Shown here: piece after piece, positions 1 through 8,398 of the stretch
How the letters are laid out: each line of letters starts with the position of its first letter
How positions within the stretch are numbered: position 1 is the first letter of the stretch
Source of the DNA: Litchfieldia stipae
GTDB lineage: Bacteria; Bacillota; Bacilli; Bacillales; Bacillaceae_L
Assembly: GCF_014837155.1 (NCBI RefSeq)
Contig: NZ_JACYHA010000004.1
Coordinates: 124,001-188,000 of the forward strand
DNA: 64,000 nt
Reading direction: 5' to 3'
Position numbers and translations under genes: made by a program
Notes under the pieces: model-generated
Told to the model about the DNA's origin: nothing
Seen by the model: the letters and a program-made list of their open reading frames with translations, nothing else
Databases searched by the model: none

Positions 1-13
1 AGAGTATTTTTTT

Positions 14-183
14 AAGGCTGTTTTCGTATATATTGTTGCTTTTAATACCGCAGCCTTAAATACACTCCGCGTCCTGTGGGGACACACGCATCCCACGGGA
101 ATCTTGAGTGTATTCAGTCTGCTAGAAATCTCATTCTTAATAATTCGTCTCAAAACAACAACAAACTTTGAGAAAACAGCCTT
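14..183 (-). repeat. Palindromic MITE-like repeat, copy 1
   Basis: The element begins AAGGCTGTTTTC and ends with its exact inverse GAAAACAGCCTT, giving 12-bp terminal inverted repeats. Inside is an imperfect hairpin with the marker CACTCCGCGTCCTGTGGGG. Read on the minus strand it matches the copies near 31.5 and 38.0 kb over most of its length. No gene is inside. It lies just upstream of the first importer operon. Confidence 0.8.
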
Positions 184-216
184 TTGTAAAAAAAGTAAAA
201 ATAATTGCATATCTCA

Positions 217-258
217 TCAAAATAGCGTTAAGTGTTAGCAATTTTATTTTCATATAAT
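217..258 (+). promoter_or_regulatory. Probable promoter and operator of first ABC operon
   Basis: A perfect -10 hexamer TATAAT lies at 253-258, 31 bp before the start codon. No good -35 is visible, which fits an activator-dependent promoter. TCAAAATAG (217-225) and ATTTTCATAT (246-255) recur in the same order and almost the same spacing (2109-2117 and 2137-2146) before the partner binding-protein gene, so they may be sites for the YesN-like regulator of this locus. Confidence 0.45.
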
Positions 259-288
259 AGAGTTATATTAAATGAGAGGAGAAAATCT

Positions 289-1236
289 ATGAGTACAAAG
301 GCAGAAATAACTAGTTCCTCAAAGGTGAAGCGTGAAACTTCAAATAAGAAAAAATCATCTCTTCAAAAATCTGAAAATCTAGCGGGGGTTCTTTTTGTAG
401 CTCCAATGCTAATTGGTGTGTCAATCTTGGTCCTATTACCAATCTTCGCGACCTTTACTCTAAGCTTTGCTGATTGGAAATTTATACAGAATATTGATCA
501 GCTGAAGTGGGTGGGGCTGGATAATTTTAAAGAGTTGTTTAATGACAGGGTTTTCTTGAAATCGCTCTTAAATAATGGGATATTCTTATTTACAGTACCA
601 ATCTGTATGATCATCTCCCTTGTGTTAGCTGTTGTCATTGATAAAAGCGTTTACATGAAGAGTTACTTTAAAGTAGCCTTCTTCATGCCATATATCTCTA
701 GTGTTGTTGCAATTGCTGTAGTATGGCAAGTACTATTTCACCCTTCAGCAGGACCAATTAACCAAACATTAATGTCACTTGGTATTACAGATCCTCCAAA
801 GTGGATTGCAGACCCACAGTTTGCTTTATTCTCTGTTATGTTAATTCAAGTTTGGATATCAGTTGGGTTCAATCTAATTATTTATATTGCAGGTCTTCAA
901 TCAATTCCGAAAGAGTTATATGAAGCAGCTGAAATGGATGGAGCAAACTCCTGGGATAAATTCAGAAAGATTACATTCCCGATGGTATCACCAACATCAT
1001 TTTTCTTACTAATAACAGGAATCATTTCTACATTTAAGGTATTTGATCTTATTGCTGTACTAACAAAAGGTGGTCCATTACATTCAACAAGTATGCTTGT
1101 ATGGCATTTGTATGATACTGCATTTGTTAACTTAGATATTGGTTATTCATCAGCTATGGCCGTCATCTTATTCTTTATCGTATTCTTGATCACTATTTTT
1201 CAGTGGCTCGGTCAAAAGAAATGGGTTAATTATTGA
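289..1236 (+). CDS. ABC sugar importer permease, MalF/LacF type
   Basis: Integral membrane permease of a CUT1-type carbohydrate ABC importer; with the next gene it would form the channel heterodimer. The protein is about 315 residues with a basic N-terminus, six predicted membrane segments and the ATPase-contacting EAA loop (EAAEMDGANSWDKFRKITFP) near residue 212. The start at 289 was chosen over an upstream in-frame TTG because GAGAGGAGAAA sits at the right distance. It is followed after 14 bp by the second permease. The substrate is unknown; the downstream uronate-oligosaccharide enzymes suggest an acidic oligosaccharide. No ATPase gene is nearby, as is usual for Bacillus importers served by MsmX. 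Confidence 0.9.
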   Translation: MSTKAEITSSSKVKRETSNKKKSSLQKSENLAGVLFVAPMLIGVSILVLLPIFATFTLSFADWKFIQNIDQLKWVGLDNFKELFNDRVFLKSLLNNGIFLFTVPICMIISLVLAVVIDKSVYMKSYFKVAFFMPYISSVVAIAVVWQVLFHPSAGPINQTLMSLGITDPPKWIADPQFALFSVMLIQVWISVGFNLIIYIAGLQSIPKELYEAAEMDGANSWDKFRKITFPMVSPTSFFLLITGIISTFKVFDLIAVLTKGGPLHSTSMLVWHLYDTAFVNLDIGYSSAMAVILFFIVFLITIFQWLGQKKWVNY

Positions 1237-1250
1237 GGGGAGGAAACTTC

Positions 1251-2084
1251 ATGTTAAAGAAATTAAGTATACCAAAGCTTATAACTACAGTTATTGTTTT
1301 TATAGTTAGTATCATGTTTTTATTACCTTTTGCTTGGATGCTTTCTACTTCGTTTAAAATAGAAGCAGATGTATTTACATTTCCAATTCAATGGATTCCA
1401 GAGCGATGGAATGGGATTAATAACTATCAAGAAGTTTGGTTCGGGCAGTTTCCGTTTTATGTCTACTACTGGAATTCTATTAAAGTAGCAGTCTCAACGA
1501 CTGTTGTGTCATGTACTATCTCTGCGATGGCAGCATACGGTTTTTCAAAAGTTAACTTCCCAGCTGGTAAGTGGCTGTTTATCATCGTATTAGCAACTTA
1601 TATGGTTCCACCACAAGCAAGCTTAGTTCCACAGTTTATTCTATATCGTAATATTGGATTGTTTGATAGTCATCTAGGACTTGTCTTATTAGGTAGCTTT
1701 AGTGTACTTGGAACATTTATGCTTAGACAATTCTTTATGGGGATTCATAATGAATATATTGAAGCTGCAAAGATTGATGGCGCAGGTCATTGGAGAATTT
1801 TCTGGATGATTGCTCTACCAATTGTTCGTCCAGCTGTTGCAACGTACGCAATTTTGAGATTCATCTGGACATGGAATGATTATCAAAATCCATTAATCTT
1901 CTTACGTACTGACGCTCTTTATACAATCCAGCTGGCGATGCAGAAATTCACAACTATTAATGGAGAGTTTTATTCACTCATCATGGCAGCCGCTGTATCA
2001 GCGATCTTACCTTTATTAATTATCTTTGTGATTGGACAAAAACAAGTAATAGATGGCATTGCATTAGGTGGAGTAAAAGGATAA
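1251..2084 (+). CDS. ABC sugar importer permease, MalG type
   Basis: Second membrane subunit of the importer, about 277 residues, with six predicted transmembrane segments and an EAA loop (EAAKIDGAGHWRIFWMIALP) in the second half. It ends in the short hydrophilic GGVKG tail typical of MalG-type subunits. The ATG at 1251 follows GGGGAGGAA at ideal spacing; an in-frame TTG at 1233 has no such signal. It would pair with the permease encoded upstream and accept substrate from the lipoprotein encoded downstream. Two-gene permease operon, with the binding protein separated by a stem-loop. Confidence 0.9.
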   Translation: MLKKLSIPKLITTVIVFIVSIMFLLPFAWMLSTSFKIEADVFTFPIQWIPERWNGINNYQEVWFGQFPFYVYYWNSIKVAVSTTVVSCTISAMAAYGFSKVNFPAGKWLFIIVLATYMVPPQASLVPQFILYRNIGLFDSHLGLVLLGSFSVLGTFMLRQFFMGIHNEYIEAAKIDGAGHWRIFWMIALPIVRPAVATYAILRFIWTWNDYQNPLIFLRTDALYTIQLAMQKFTTINGEFYSLIMAAAVSAILPLLIIFVIGQKQVIDGIALGGVKG

Positions 2085-2108
2085 ATCATCTAAAAATAGA
2101 AATGAAAG

Positions 2109-2191
2109 TCAAAATAGTTATAGTTTAGGTAAAATTATTTTCATATCAGATAGAAAGCCCTTTGTTATAATTCGTGATGTAAGGGTTTTCT
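2109..2191 (+). promoter_or_regulatory. Stem-loop and shared motif before binding-protein gene
   Basis: The motif pair TCAAAATAG / ATTTTCATAT repeats the arrangement found upstream of the first permease. AGAAAGCCCTT (2152-2162) then pairs with AAGGGTTTTCT (2181-2191), an 11-bp stem with one G-T pair. The hairpin could end or trim the permease transcript while the lipoprotein gene is transcribed separately and more strongly. Confidence 0.4.
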
Positions 2192-2239
2192 AAGTGAATA
2201 CAAAGTAAGGGCTTACAAAAAGAGAAGGGGGAATTAAAA

Positions 2240-3601
2240 ATGAAAAAGTTTTTATCAACGATTTTTGCATCAACGATTTTACTTGGTAGCTTAGCTGCAT
2301 GCTCAGGAGATGGAGGAAATACGACAACTGGTACAAGTGGTGGCAGTGATAATGGATCTTCAGAAGAAACAGTGACGATTAAATTCCATACTCATGGTAA
2401 CGAAGCAAGTTATAACTGGGCAGAAACAATTGCAGCCTTTGAAGAAGAATATCCAAAGATTAATGTAGATCTAGTTATTCTTAGTGAAAAGGGTGATACC
2501 CAAGAATCACTTCAAAAACTTGATTTAGCTGCTGCTTCTGGAGAACAATTAGATGTATTAATGTTCAGTGATCCAGCTAGTTATGCTCAACGTGTGGCAT
2601 TAGGAATGGTAGCACCTATTGATGAATTTATTGAGAAAGATGGATATGTATTAACTGAGGAATACAAAGTAGATACGAAATTAAATGATAGCTATTATGC
2701 ACTTCCTGGAAAATTCAATCCTTGGTATGTCTTACTTAATAAGGATCATTTAGATGCAGCGGGTCTTGAAGTTCCAACTGAATGGACTTGGGATGACTTT
2801 ATGGATTATGCGAAGCAGTTAACGACAGATGATCATTATGGAACATTCTTCCACGGACCACAGGGTGGCGGTTGGATGGAATTTATGAAGTTGGCTCTAG
2901 CAAGTGAAGAGGATAATACTGAATTCGTAAAAGCAGATGGTACATCAAACATTGATAGCCCACTTTTCCGTAAAACATTAGAGATGCGTGTACAAATGGA
3001 AAAAGTAGATAAATCGGCTGTACCTTACACAGATATTATTTCACAAAAACTTCACTATCGTAATCAATTCTTTGCTCAAGATGCAAGTACAATCCTAATT
3101 GGAAGCTGGATGAATACTGAATTAGGTGGAACTGATCAATTCCCATTAGACTTTAATGTAGCTGTTGCACCATATCCAACAAATGAAGCAGGTGCACCTG
3201 GTTATACTCCTGTAACAACTGACTTTATGGCAGTAGCTGCAAATTCAGATCTTAAAGAAGAAGCATATACATTTATTCGTTGGTATACAACAGAAGGACA
3301 AATTGTACAAGGTAAAAACGTTCCTTCATGGAATGGTGTAAGTGAAGATGACCTTGGAACAATTATTGATGGTATCCTAGCAGGAACTGTAAGTCCAGAG
3401 AAAGTAGATAAAGATTCTCTATTAAGAGTACTAAAGAGTGCTCAATCATCTAAGATTATTCCACCAGTTGAGTATCAATCAGAGATTTACAAAGTTATTA
3501 ATGATGAATATGAAAAATTAATCTTAGGCGATCAAGATGTTGATGCAACTGTAAATTCAACTCAAGAGCGTGTACAAGAAATTATCGATAACAACAAATA
3601 A
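2240..3601 (+). CDS. Sugar-binding lipoprotein of ABC importer
   Basis: Extracellular solute-binding protein of family 1, 453 residues. It has a lipoprotein signal with lipobox LAAC, so Cys21 should be lipidated, then a Gly/Ser/Thr-rich linker and a bilobal sugar-binding fold containing typical motifs such as WTWDDFMDYAKQL. It would capture the oligosaccharide and deliver it to the two upstream permeases. AGAAGGGGG precedes the ATG. The order permease-permease-binding protein differs from the binding-protein-first order of the other two importers in this window. Ligand unknown. Confidence 0.9.
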   Translation: MKKFLSTIFASTILLGSLAACSGDGGNTTTGTSGGSDNGSSEETVTIKFHTHGNEASYNWAETIAAFEEEYPKINVDLVILSEKGDTQESLQKLDLAAASGEQLDVLMFSDPASYAQRVALGMVAPIDEFIEKDGYVLTEEYKVDTKLNDSYYALPGKFNPWYVLLNKDHLDAAGLEVPTEWTWDDFMDYAKQLTTDDHYGTFFHGPQGGGWMEFMKLALASEEDNTEFVKADGTSNIDSPLFRKTLEMRVQMEKVDKSAVPYTDIISQKLHYRNQFFAQDASTILIGSWMNTELGGTDQFPLDFNVAVAPYPTNEAGAPGYTPVTTDFMAVAANSDLKEEAYTFIRWYTTEGQIVQGKNVPSWNGVSEDDLGTIIDGILAGTVSPEKVDKDSLLRVLKSAQSSKIIPPVEYQSEIYKVINDEYEKLILGDQDVDATVNSTQERVQEIIDNNK

Positions 3602-3624
3602 TAGATTGATAAAAAAATAGTGTT

Positions 3625-3660
3625 GGGGCGTAGACCGTTTCTGCCCCCTTCTTTTTCTTT
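3625..3660 (+). terminator. Possible terminator after binding-protein gene
   Basis: GGGGC (3625-3629) can pair with GCCCC (3643-3647), followed by a pyrimidine-rich CTTCTTTTTCTTTT tract. The stem is short and the loop is 13 nt, so it may be leaky. Confidence 0.4.
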
Positions 3661-3761
3661 TACTATTAGAATAAATCATTTCGTGATAGTATAAGAGAAA
3701 CGAAGATGGTTGCGCTTTCTTTGGCGAACATCTAAGGTTTTCGACTAGAGGAGGTTGGGTT

Positions 3762-5594
3762 ATGTGGAATCGGATTCAGCAAAAGCTGACGCCCCATTCT
3801 TTTCGTTTTAAAGTCATTTTGACTTCTGTCATATGTGTTGTTATTCCAGCTATTATGACTTTATTTTTTAATAGTTATTTAACAAAAGATGCAATGAAAG
3901 AACAAGCGATTTCAAATGCTGATCGTGAGCTGAAGTTAGCGGGTGAATATGTTTCAAAAATACTTGAAGACATGCTATACGCGGCTAATTTTGTACAATT
4001 AGATTCAGAGATTAATACCATTTTAAAGAAAAATGCAAGAGAAGATGCTATTAATCACTCTGACTTACCTGAAAATCAGAAATATGAGGATTATATTGAA
4101 AATCAAAAAGTTGCAAAAACAATTGATAATATTACGTTACTAGGTGAAAAATCATATGTGACCATTCTTCTACGAAATGGAAAGCACTATACAAACTACC
4201 CGGTATATGATTATGACCCGGAGAACTTATTTCATGAATCATGGTTTAAGGAATTAGAAGATGTCCATGGCTATGAGGCAGTATGGATTGGAAGTAAGCC
4301 GACGGTTTTTAAATCAGAGGTAATGAGGAATCCTTATCAGATTTCTGTAGCACGAACATTAAGTGATGCGAATTTAAAAATTTATGGCTACGTGATTGTC
4401 ACTATAATGGAAAGTAAAATTAAACAAGCTTTTGAAAGTATACCAGGTAGTGGTGAGATCTTACTAATTGATTCAACTACAAATGAGATAATATCTCACA
4501 AAAATAATGATCAAATTGGTAGATTGTTTCCCTATTTGGAACAAATACAGAAGGATAGCTTTTCAAACATTATTGAAATATCAAACGAAGACTATCTTTA
4601 TGCAGATCATCCCATAGCAAATACAGGATGGAAGCTAATTTCTATAAATCCATATAAGGAAGCTATTAGTAAAATAAACACAATCTTTGACAAAGTATTC
4701 TTTGCTCAATTGATTTCATTCATCATTTTCTTTCTTCTATTAACTTCTGTACTACAAACGATTACAAGGCCACTTGTCCATTTAAGAAATGTAGCGGCGG
4801 CGATACAAGGTGGTAATTTAACAGTTCGCTCCAACATACAAACAGAGGATGAAATTGGTCAACTCTCAAACTCATTTGATCAAATGTTAGATCGAATTAA
4901 TGAGATGATTCTAGAAATAACAGAAACCCATAAAAGAAAACGGAAAGCAGAATTTGCGATGTTACAGGCACAGATTAATCCTCATTTTCTCTTCAATGTA
5001 CTGAATTCAATCAGAATGAAGGTGATGAGAAAAGGTGATTATGATAGTGCAGAAATGATCAGTTCACTTTCAAAATTGTTAAGGCTGACAATTGATAAGG
5101 ACAAAGGCATGATTACTTTTAAAGAAGAAGTAGAAATTGTCGAGGATTTTGTTAAGCTCATGAATATGCGCCAGAAGGAAAAAGTGACCTTTGATATTGA
5201 AGTATCGCGTGAGGCCTATATGGAAGTGATTCCACGCTTTATTCTACAGCCTATTATTGAAAACTCAATGATTCATGGGTTAAATCAAAGTGCAGGGACA
5301 ATATCACTTGAAGCATATATCCAACAAAATGATTTTGTCGTAATTGTACAGGATAATGGCCAAGGCATGGATGAGGAAACCCTACAAAGACTTCGGCAAA
5401 ATCTAGTGATACACAAAGACCCTAGCCTTGTAACAAACAAAAAAGGTTTCTCAAGTCTAGGAATCTCTAATGTATATGAAAGAATGCGAATGACCTTTGG
5501 TGAATCTTTCAAAATGGAAGTTCATAGTGTAGAAGGAAGCGGTACAAAGGTGATTATGTTAGTTTCTAGAGGAGGTAACATACCTTATGTATAA
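3762..5594 (+). CDS. YesM-type sensor histidine kinase
   Basis: Membrane histidine kinase of the LytS/YesM class, 610 residues. An N-terminal membrane helix (about 15-40), a large extracytoplasmic Cache-like sensor region, a second helix near 310-330 and a HAMP linker precede the kinase core. The His_kinase box QAQINPHFLFN puts the phosphorylated histidine at His408. The ATPase domain has the N box (QPIIENSMIHG) and G1 box (DNGQGMDEE). GAGGAGG precedes the ATG. It overlaps the response regulator gene by 8 bp, implying coupled translation. By context it senses the glycan or oligosaccharide handled by this locus. Confidence 0.92.
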   Translation: MWNRIQQKLTPHSFRFKVILTSVICVVIPAIMTLFFNSYLTKDAMKEQAISNADRELKLAGEYVSKILEDMLYAANFVQLDSEINTILKKNAREDAINHSDLPENQKYEDYIENQKVAKTIDNITLLGEKSYVTILLRNGKHYTNYPVYDYDPENLFHESWFKELEDVHGYEAVWIGSKPTVFKSEVMRNPYQISVARTLSDANLKIYGYVIVTIMESKIKQAFESIPGSGEILLIDSTTNEIISHKNNDQIGRLFPYLEQIQKDSFSNIIEISNEDYLYADHPIANTGWKLISINPYKEAISKINTIFDKVFFAQLISFIIFFLLLTSVLQTITRPLVHLRNVAAAIQGGNLTVRSNIQTEDEIGQLSNSFDQMLDRINEMILEITETHKRKRKAEFAMLQAQINPHFLFNVLNSIRMKVMRKGDYDSAEMISSLSKLLRLTIDKDKGMITFKEEVEIVEDFVKLMNMRQKEKVTFDIEVSREAYMEVIPRFILQPIIENSMIHGLNQSAGTISLEAYIQQNDFVVIVQDNGQGMDEETLQRLRQNLVIHKDPSLVTNKKGFSSLGISNVYERMRMTFGESFKMEVHSVEGSGTKVIMLVSRGGNIPYV

Positions 5595-7200
5595 AGTGAT
5601 GCTAGTGGATGATGACTATCCAGTATTAGAGTTATTGTCAGAAACAATTGAATGGGAGCAGCTTGGATTGAAGCTTCAAAGTATTCATGAAAACGGAGCT
5701 AGTGCACTTCAGCATGCATTCCAGGAAATGCCAGATATATTAATCACTGATATTGGCATGCCTAAGATGAATGGAATAGAGCTAATCAAACATATAAAGG
5801 AATCAAGGCCAACCATTCAAGTCTGTGTATTAACTTGCCATAGTGAGTTCGAGTTTGCAAGACAGGCATTACAGCTCAAAGTGCAAGATTATTTACTTAA
5901 AGATACCCTTAATCCCAAGGACTTATCAACAGTATTAATAAAACTAAAGGAAAATCTTGACATAGAAAAGGAAAAAAATTTAAAAAGCTGTAAGTTAGAG
6001 CATATCGTCGAGCGAAACCGTGAATCAATCAAAAAAGAGTTCATTAGGAAATCTATATATCAACCAATCTATGATGACAAAGAATGGTATGAAGAGGCAA
6101 ATTCATTTGGCTTATCATTAAAAAAACAAGCATATATTCCTGTACTATGCACGATTCAAGAGTACCGATTGGCAAAGAATCTTTATCTTACTGAAGACAC
6201 TTTAGTGTTTTCGATTCAAAACGTAATTGGTGAAGTGTTACAGGAATACAATCAAGACATTGTTCACTTTACACTTGGTAATAAGGAGTCATTTTTGTTC
6301 TTCCCTTATAGTTCAAATGTAAAAAAAGATTGTTATGGAAAAGCAAATGAGTGCATGAAAAAAATACAACAAAACGTATTAAATACATTAAATATTTCAT
6401 TGTCTTTTATAGTAGGAGAGGTGCTTGATCATCATCTTCCTGCATTTAAAGTAGAACTTGATAGCTTATTAAAGAGCACTAATCAACGTTTTTATATGAG
6501 TAAGGGAAGTATTGAAAAAAAACGAGCTGATAAAGCAATTACGGAAGGATTATTTGCTTGGTATGATGAGGCATCTATTGAAATAAGGCAATTCATTATA
6601 GAAAGAGATGCTAAAAAAATCGATTCATTTGTTACAAAATGGACTGATGAATTTAGAGAAAAGCAGTACTCTCAAGAAAGTGTAAAGGACTGGGTGTTAA
6701 AACTCCTATTAGATGTAAAAGTGAAAATGAAGACGCTTCAAATTTTTGGGACGAAATATTCTGCAGAGATTCTTCATGAAGAAATGGTAGAGATCGATTC
6801 AATAGAAGAAATGAAAAAATGGCTTATTACCTACTTTGGCGCACTTCTTTCTTCAGTTGACGAAATCTCTACAAGGACTCAACGCAAAGAAGTAATCGAA
6901 GCCTTTAAATATGTGTCACTGAATTTGGAAAAGAAAATCACATTAGATGAAGTAGCAAAGCACCTTTATTTGAATTCAAGTTATTTTAGTCGGTTATTCA
7001 AAAAAGAGGTTGGAGAAACGTTTGTTGAGTACGTCACAAAAGCGAAGATTAATCGAGCAAAAGAATTACTTGAGCAAACGATTGATCCAGTAGGGAAAAT
7101 TTGTGAACGACTAGGCTACGATAATCAGAGTTATTTTATAAAAGTATTTAGAAATTATACTGGAGTCACCCCAATCGAATTTAGAGGAGAAAAAGTATAA
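5587..7200 (+). CDS. YesN-type AraC-family response regulator
   Basis: Cytoplasmic response regulator, 537 residues. The N-terminal receiver has the acidic pocket VDDD and the phospho-acceptor Asp55 in ITDIGMP. A long middle region of unknown fold follows. The C-terminal 100 residues form an AraC double helix-turn-helix with the signatures LNSSYFSRLFKKEVGETF and GYDNQSYFIKVFRNYTGVTP. It pairs with the kinase encoded immediately upstream. Likely targets are the importer genes upstream, which share a motif pair, and the enzyme genes that follow 23 bp downstream. Confidence 0.92.
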   Translation: MYKVMLVDDDYPVLELLSETIEWEQLGLKLQSIHENGASALQHAFQEMPDILITDIGMPKMNGIELIKHIKESRPTIQVCVLTCHSEFEFARQALQLKVQDYLLKDTLNPKDLSTVLIKLKENLDIEKEKNLKSCKLEHIVERNRESIKKEFIRKSIYQPIYDDKEWYEEANSFGLSLKKQAYIPVLCTIQEYRLAKNLYLTEDTLVFSIQNVIGEVLQEYNQDIVHFTLGNKESFLFFPYSSNVKKDCYGKANECMKKIQQNVLNTLNISLSFIVGEVLDHHLPAFKVELDSLLKSTNQRFYMSKGSIEKKRADKAITEGLFAWYDEASIEIRQFIIERDAKKIDSFVTKWTDEFREKQYSQESVKDWVLKLLLDVKVKMKTLQIFGTKYSAEILHEEMVEIDSIEEMKKWLITYFGALLSSVDEISTRTQRKEVIEAFKYVSLNLEKKITLDEVAKHLYLNSSYFSRLFKKEVGETFVEYVTKAKINRAKELLEQTIDPVGKICERLGYDNQSYFIKVFRNYTGVTPIEFRGEKV

Positions 7201-7223
7201 ATAAGCGAAAAGGTGAGGATCAC

Positions 7224-8351
7224 ATGACAAATCATTTACAATGGGTTGATGAAGCCATACTAAAAGTAAACGAAAAAGTAGTGAGAACGAGTAAAAAGAT
7301 TGGCGCTAACTTTCCGCATGCAAGTGTAGATGGAACATATAAATGTGAGGAGCCTTATTGGTGGACCGCTGGATTCTGGCCAGGTCTCCTTTGGTTAGTT
7401 CACAGAGATACAAAGGATGAGTCATTAAAAGAAATTGCAGAGCAATGTGAGGAACGATTAGATCAAGTCATTACAGATTATTATAAGCTCGACCACGACA
7501 TGGGATTCATGTGGACATTAACTAGTGTTGCGAGATATAAGCTGCTAGGAGATGAAGAGTCAAAAAGACGCGCACTTTTAGTAGCAAACTTGTTAATGGG
7601 AAGATTTAATTCTGAAGGTAACTATATTCGTGCGTGGAATCCTTGGCGTGAAGGGGACGAAAACTCTGGCTGGGCCATTATTGATTGTTTAATGAATCTA
7701 CCACTCTTATTTTGGGCGTCTGAGGTCACTGGCGATCCGCGATTTAGTCATGTAGCAAAGAAACACGGTGAAACGGTATTGGCTCATTTTATTCGCGAAG
7801 ATGGCTCGGTTCACCATATCATTCGATTTGATCCAGAAACGGGTGAGAAAATAGAGGCGATTGGCGGACAAGGATTTGCACCTGAATCAGCATGGTCAAG
7901 AGGGGCATCATGGGCTGTATACGGCTTATCATTGTTATTCCAATATACAAAAGAAGATAAGTATCTACAAGCAGCAAAAAAAGTTTCCCATTTCTTTATC
8001 GCAAATTTACCAGATGACTCAGTACCGCATTGGGACTTCAGACTTCCTGAAGAGGTGACAAAATATCGGGATTCATCAGCAGGAGCGATTGCTGCATGCG
8101 GATTACTGCATATATCTCAACAGGTAGATTCAATAGAAGCGGGAATCTACAAAGATGCAGGAGTAAAAATTCTTAAGTCATTATATGAGAACTACGGTGA
8201 TTGGGATAATCAAGGTCAGGACGGTTTAATTCTACATGGAACAAGTCATTACCCTGAAGGAAAAAATATAGACGTACCACTTATATACGGCGATTACTAC
8301 TTTGTAGAAGGATTATCTACTTTAAAAGGTTATAAGGAACTATTTTGGTAA
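7224..8351 (+). CDS. GH88 unsaturated glucuronyl hydrolase
   Basis: Cytoplasmic glycoside hydrolase, 375 residues, no signal peptide. GH88 enzymes hydrate the C4-C5 double bond left by polysaccharide lyases and so release 4-deoxy-uronate from oligosaccharides. Family landmarks are HDMGFMWTL (Asp92, matching the first catalytic Asp of Bacillus UGL), IIDCLMNLPLL (Asp154, matching the second) and SAWSRGASWAVYG. AAAGGTGAGG precedes the ATG. Its position just before DUF2264 and heparinase-like genes supports a lyase plus hydrolase pathway. GH105 is a sister family, but the motifs favour GH88. The sugar attached to the uronate is unknown. Confidence 0.88.
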   Translation: MTNHLQWVDEAILKVNEKVVRTSKKIGANFPHASVDGTYKCEEPYWWTAGFWPGLLWLVHRDTKDESLKEIAEQCEERLDQVITDYYKLDHDMGFMWTLTSVARYKLLGDEESKRRALLVANLLMGRFNSEGNYIRAWNPWREGDENSGWAIIDCLMNLPLLFWASEVTGDPRFSHVAKKHGETVLAHFIREDGSVHHIIRFDPETGEKIEAIGGQGFAPESAWSRGASWAVYGLSLLFQYTKEDKYLQAAKKVSHFFIANLPDDSVPHWDFRLPEEVTKYRDSSAGAIAACGLLHISQQVDSIEAGIYKDAGVKILKSLYENYGDWDNQGQDGLILHGTSHYPEGKNIDVPLIYGDYYFVEGLSTLKGYKELFW

Positions 8352-8398
8352 ATCGATAGATTGCGGTTATGAACAATAAATAAGGAGTGACTGAACAA

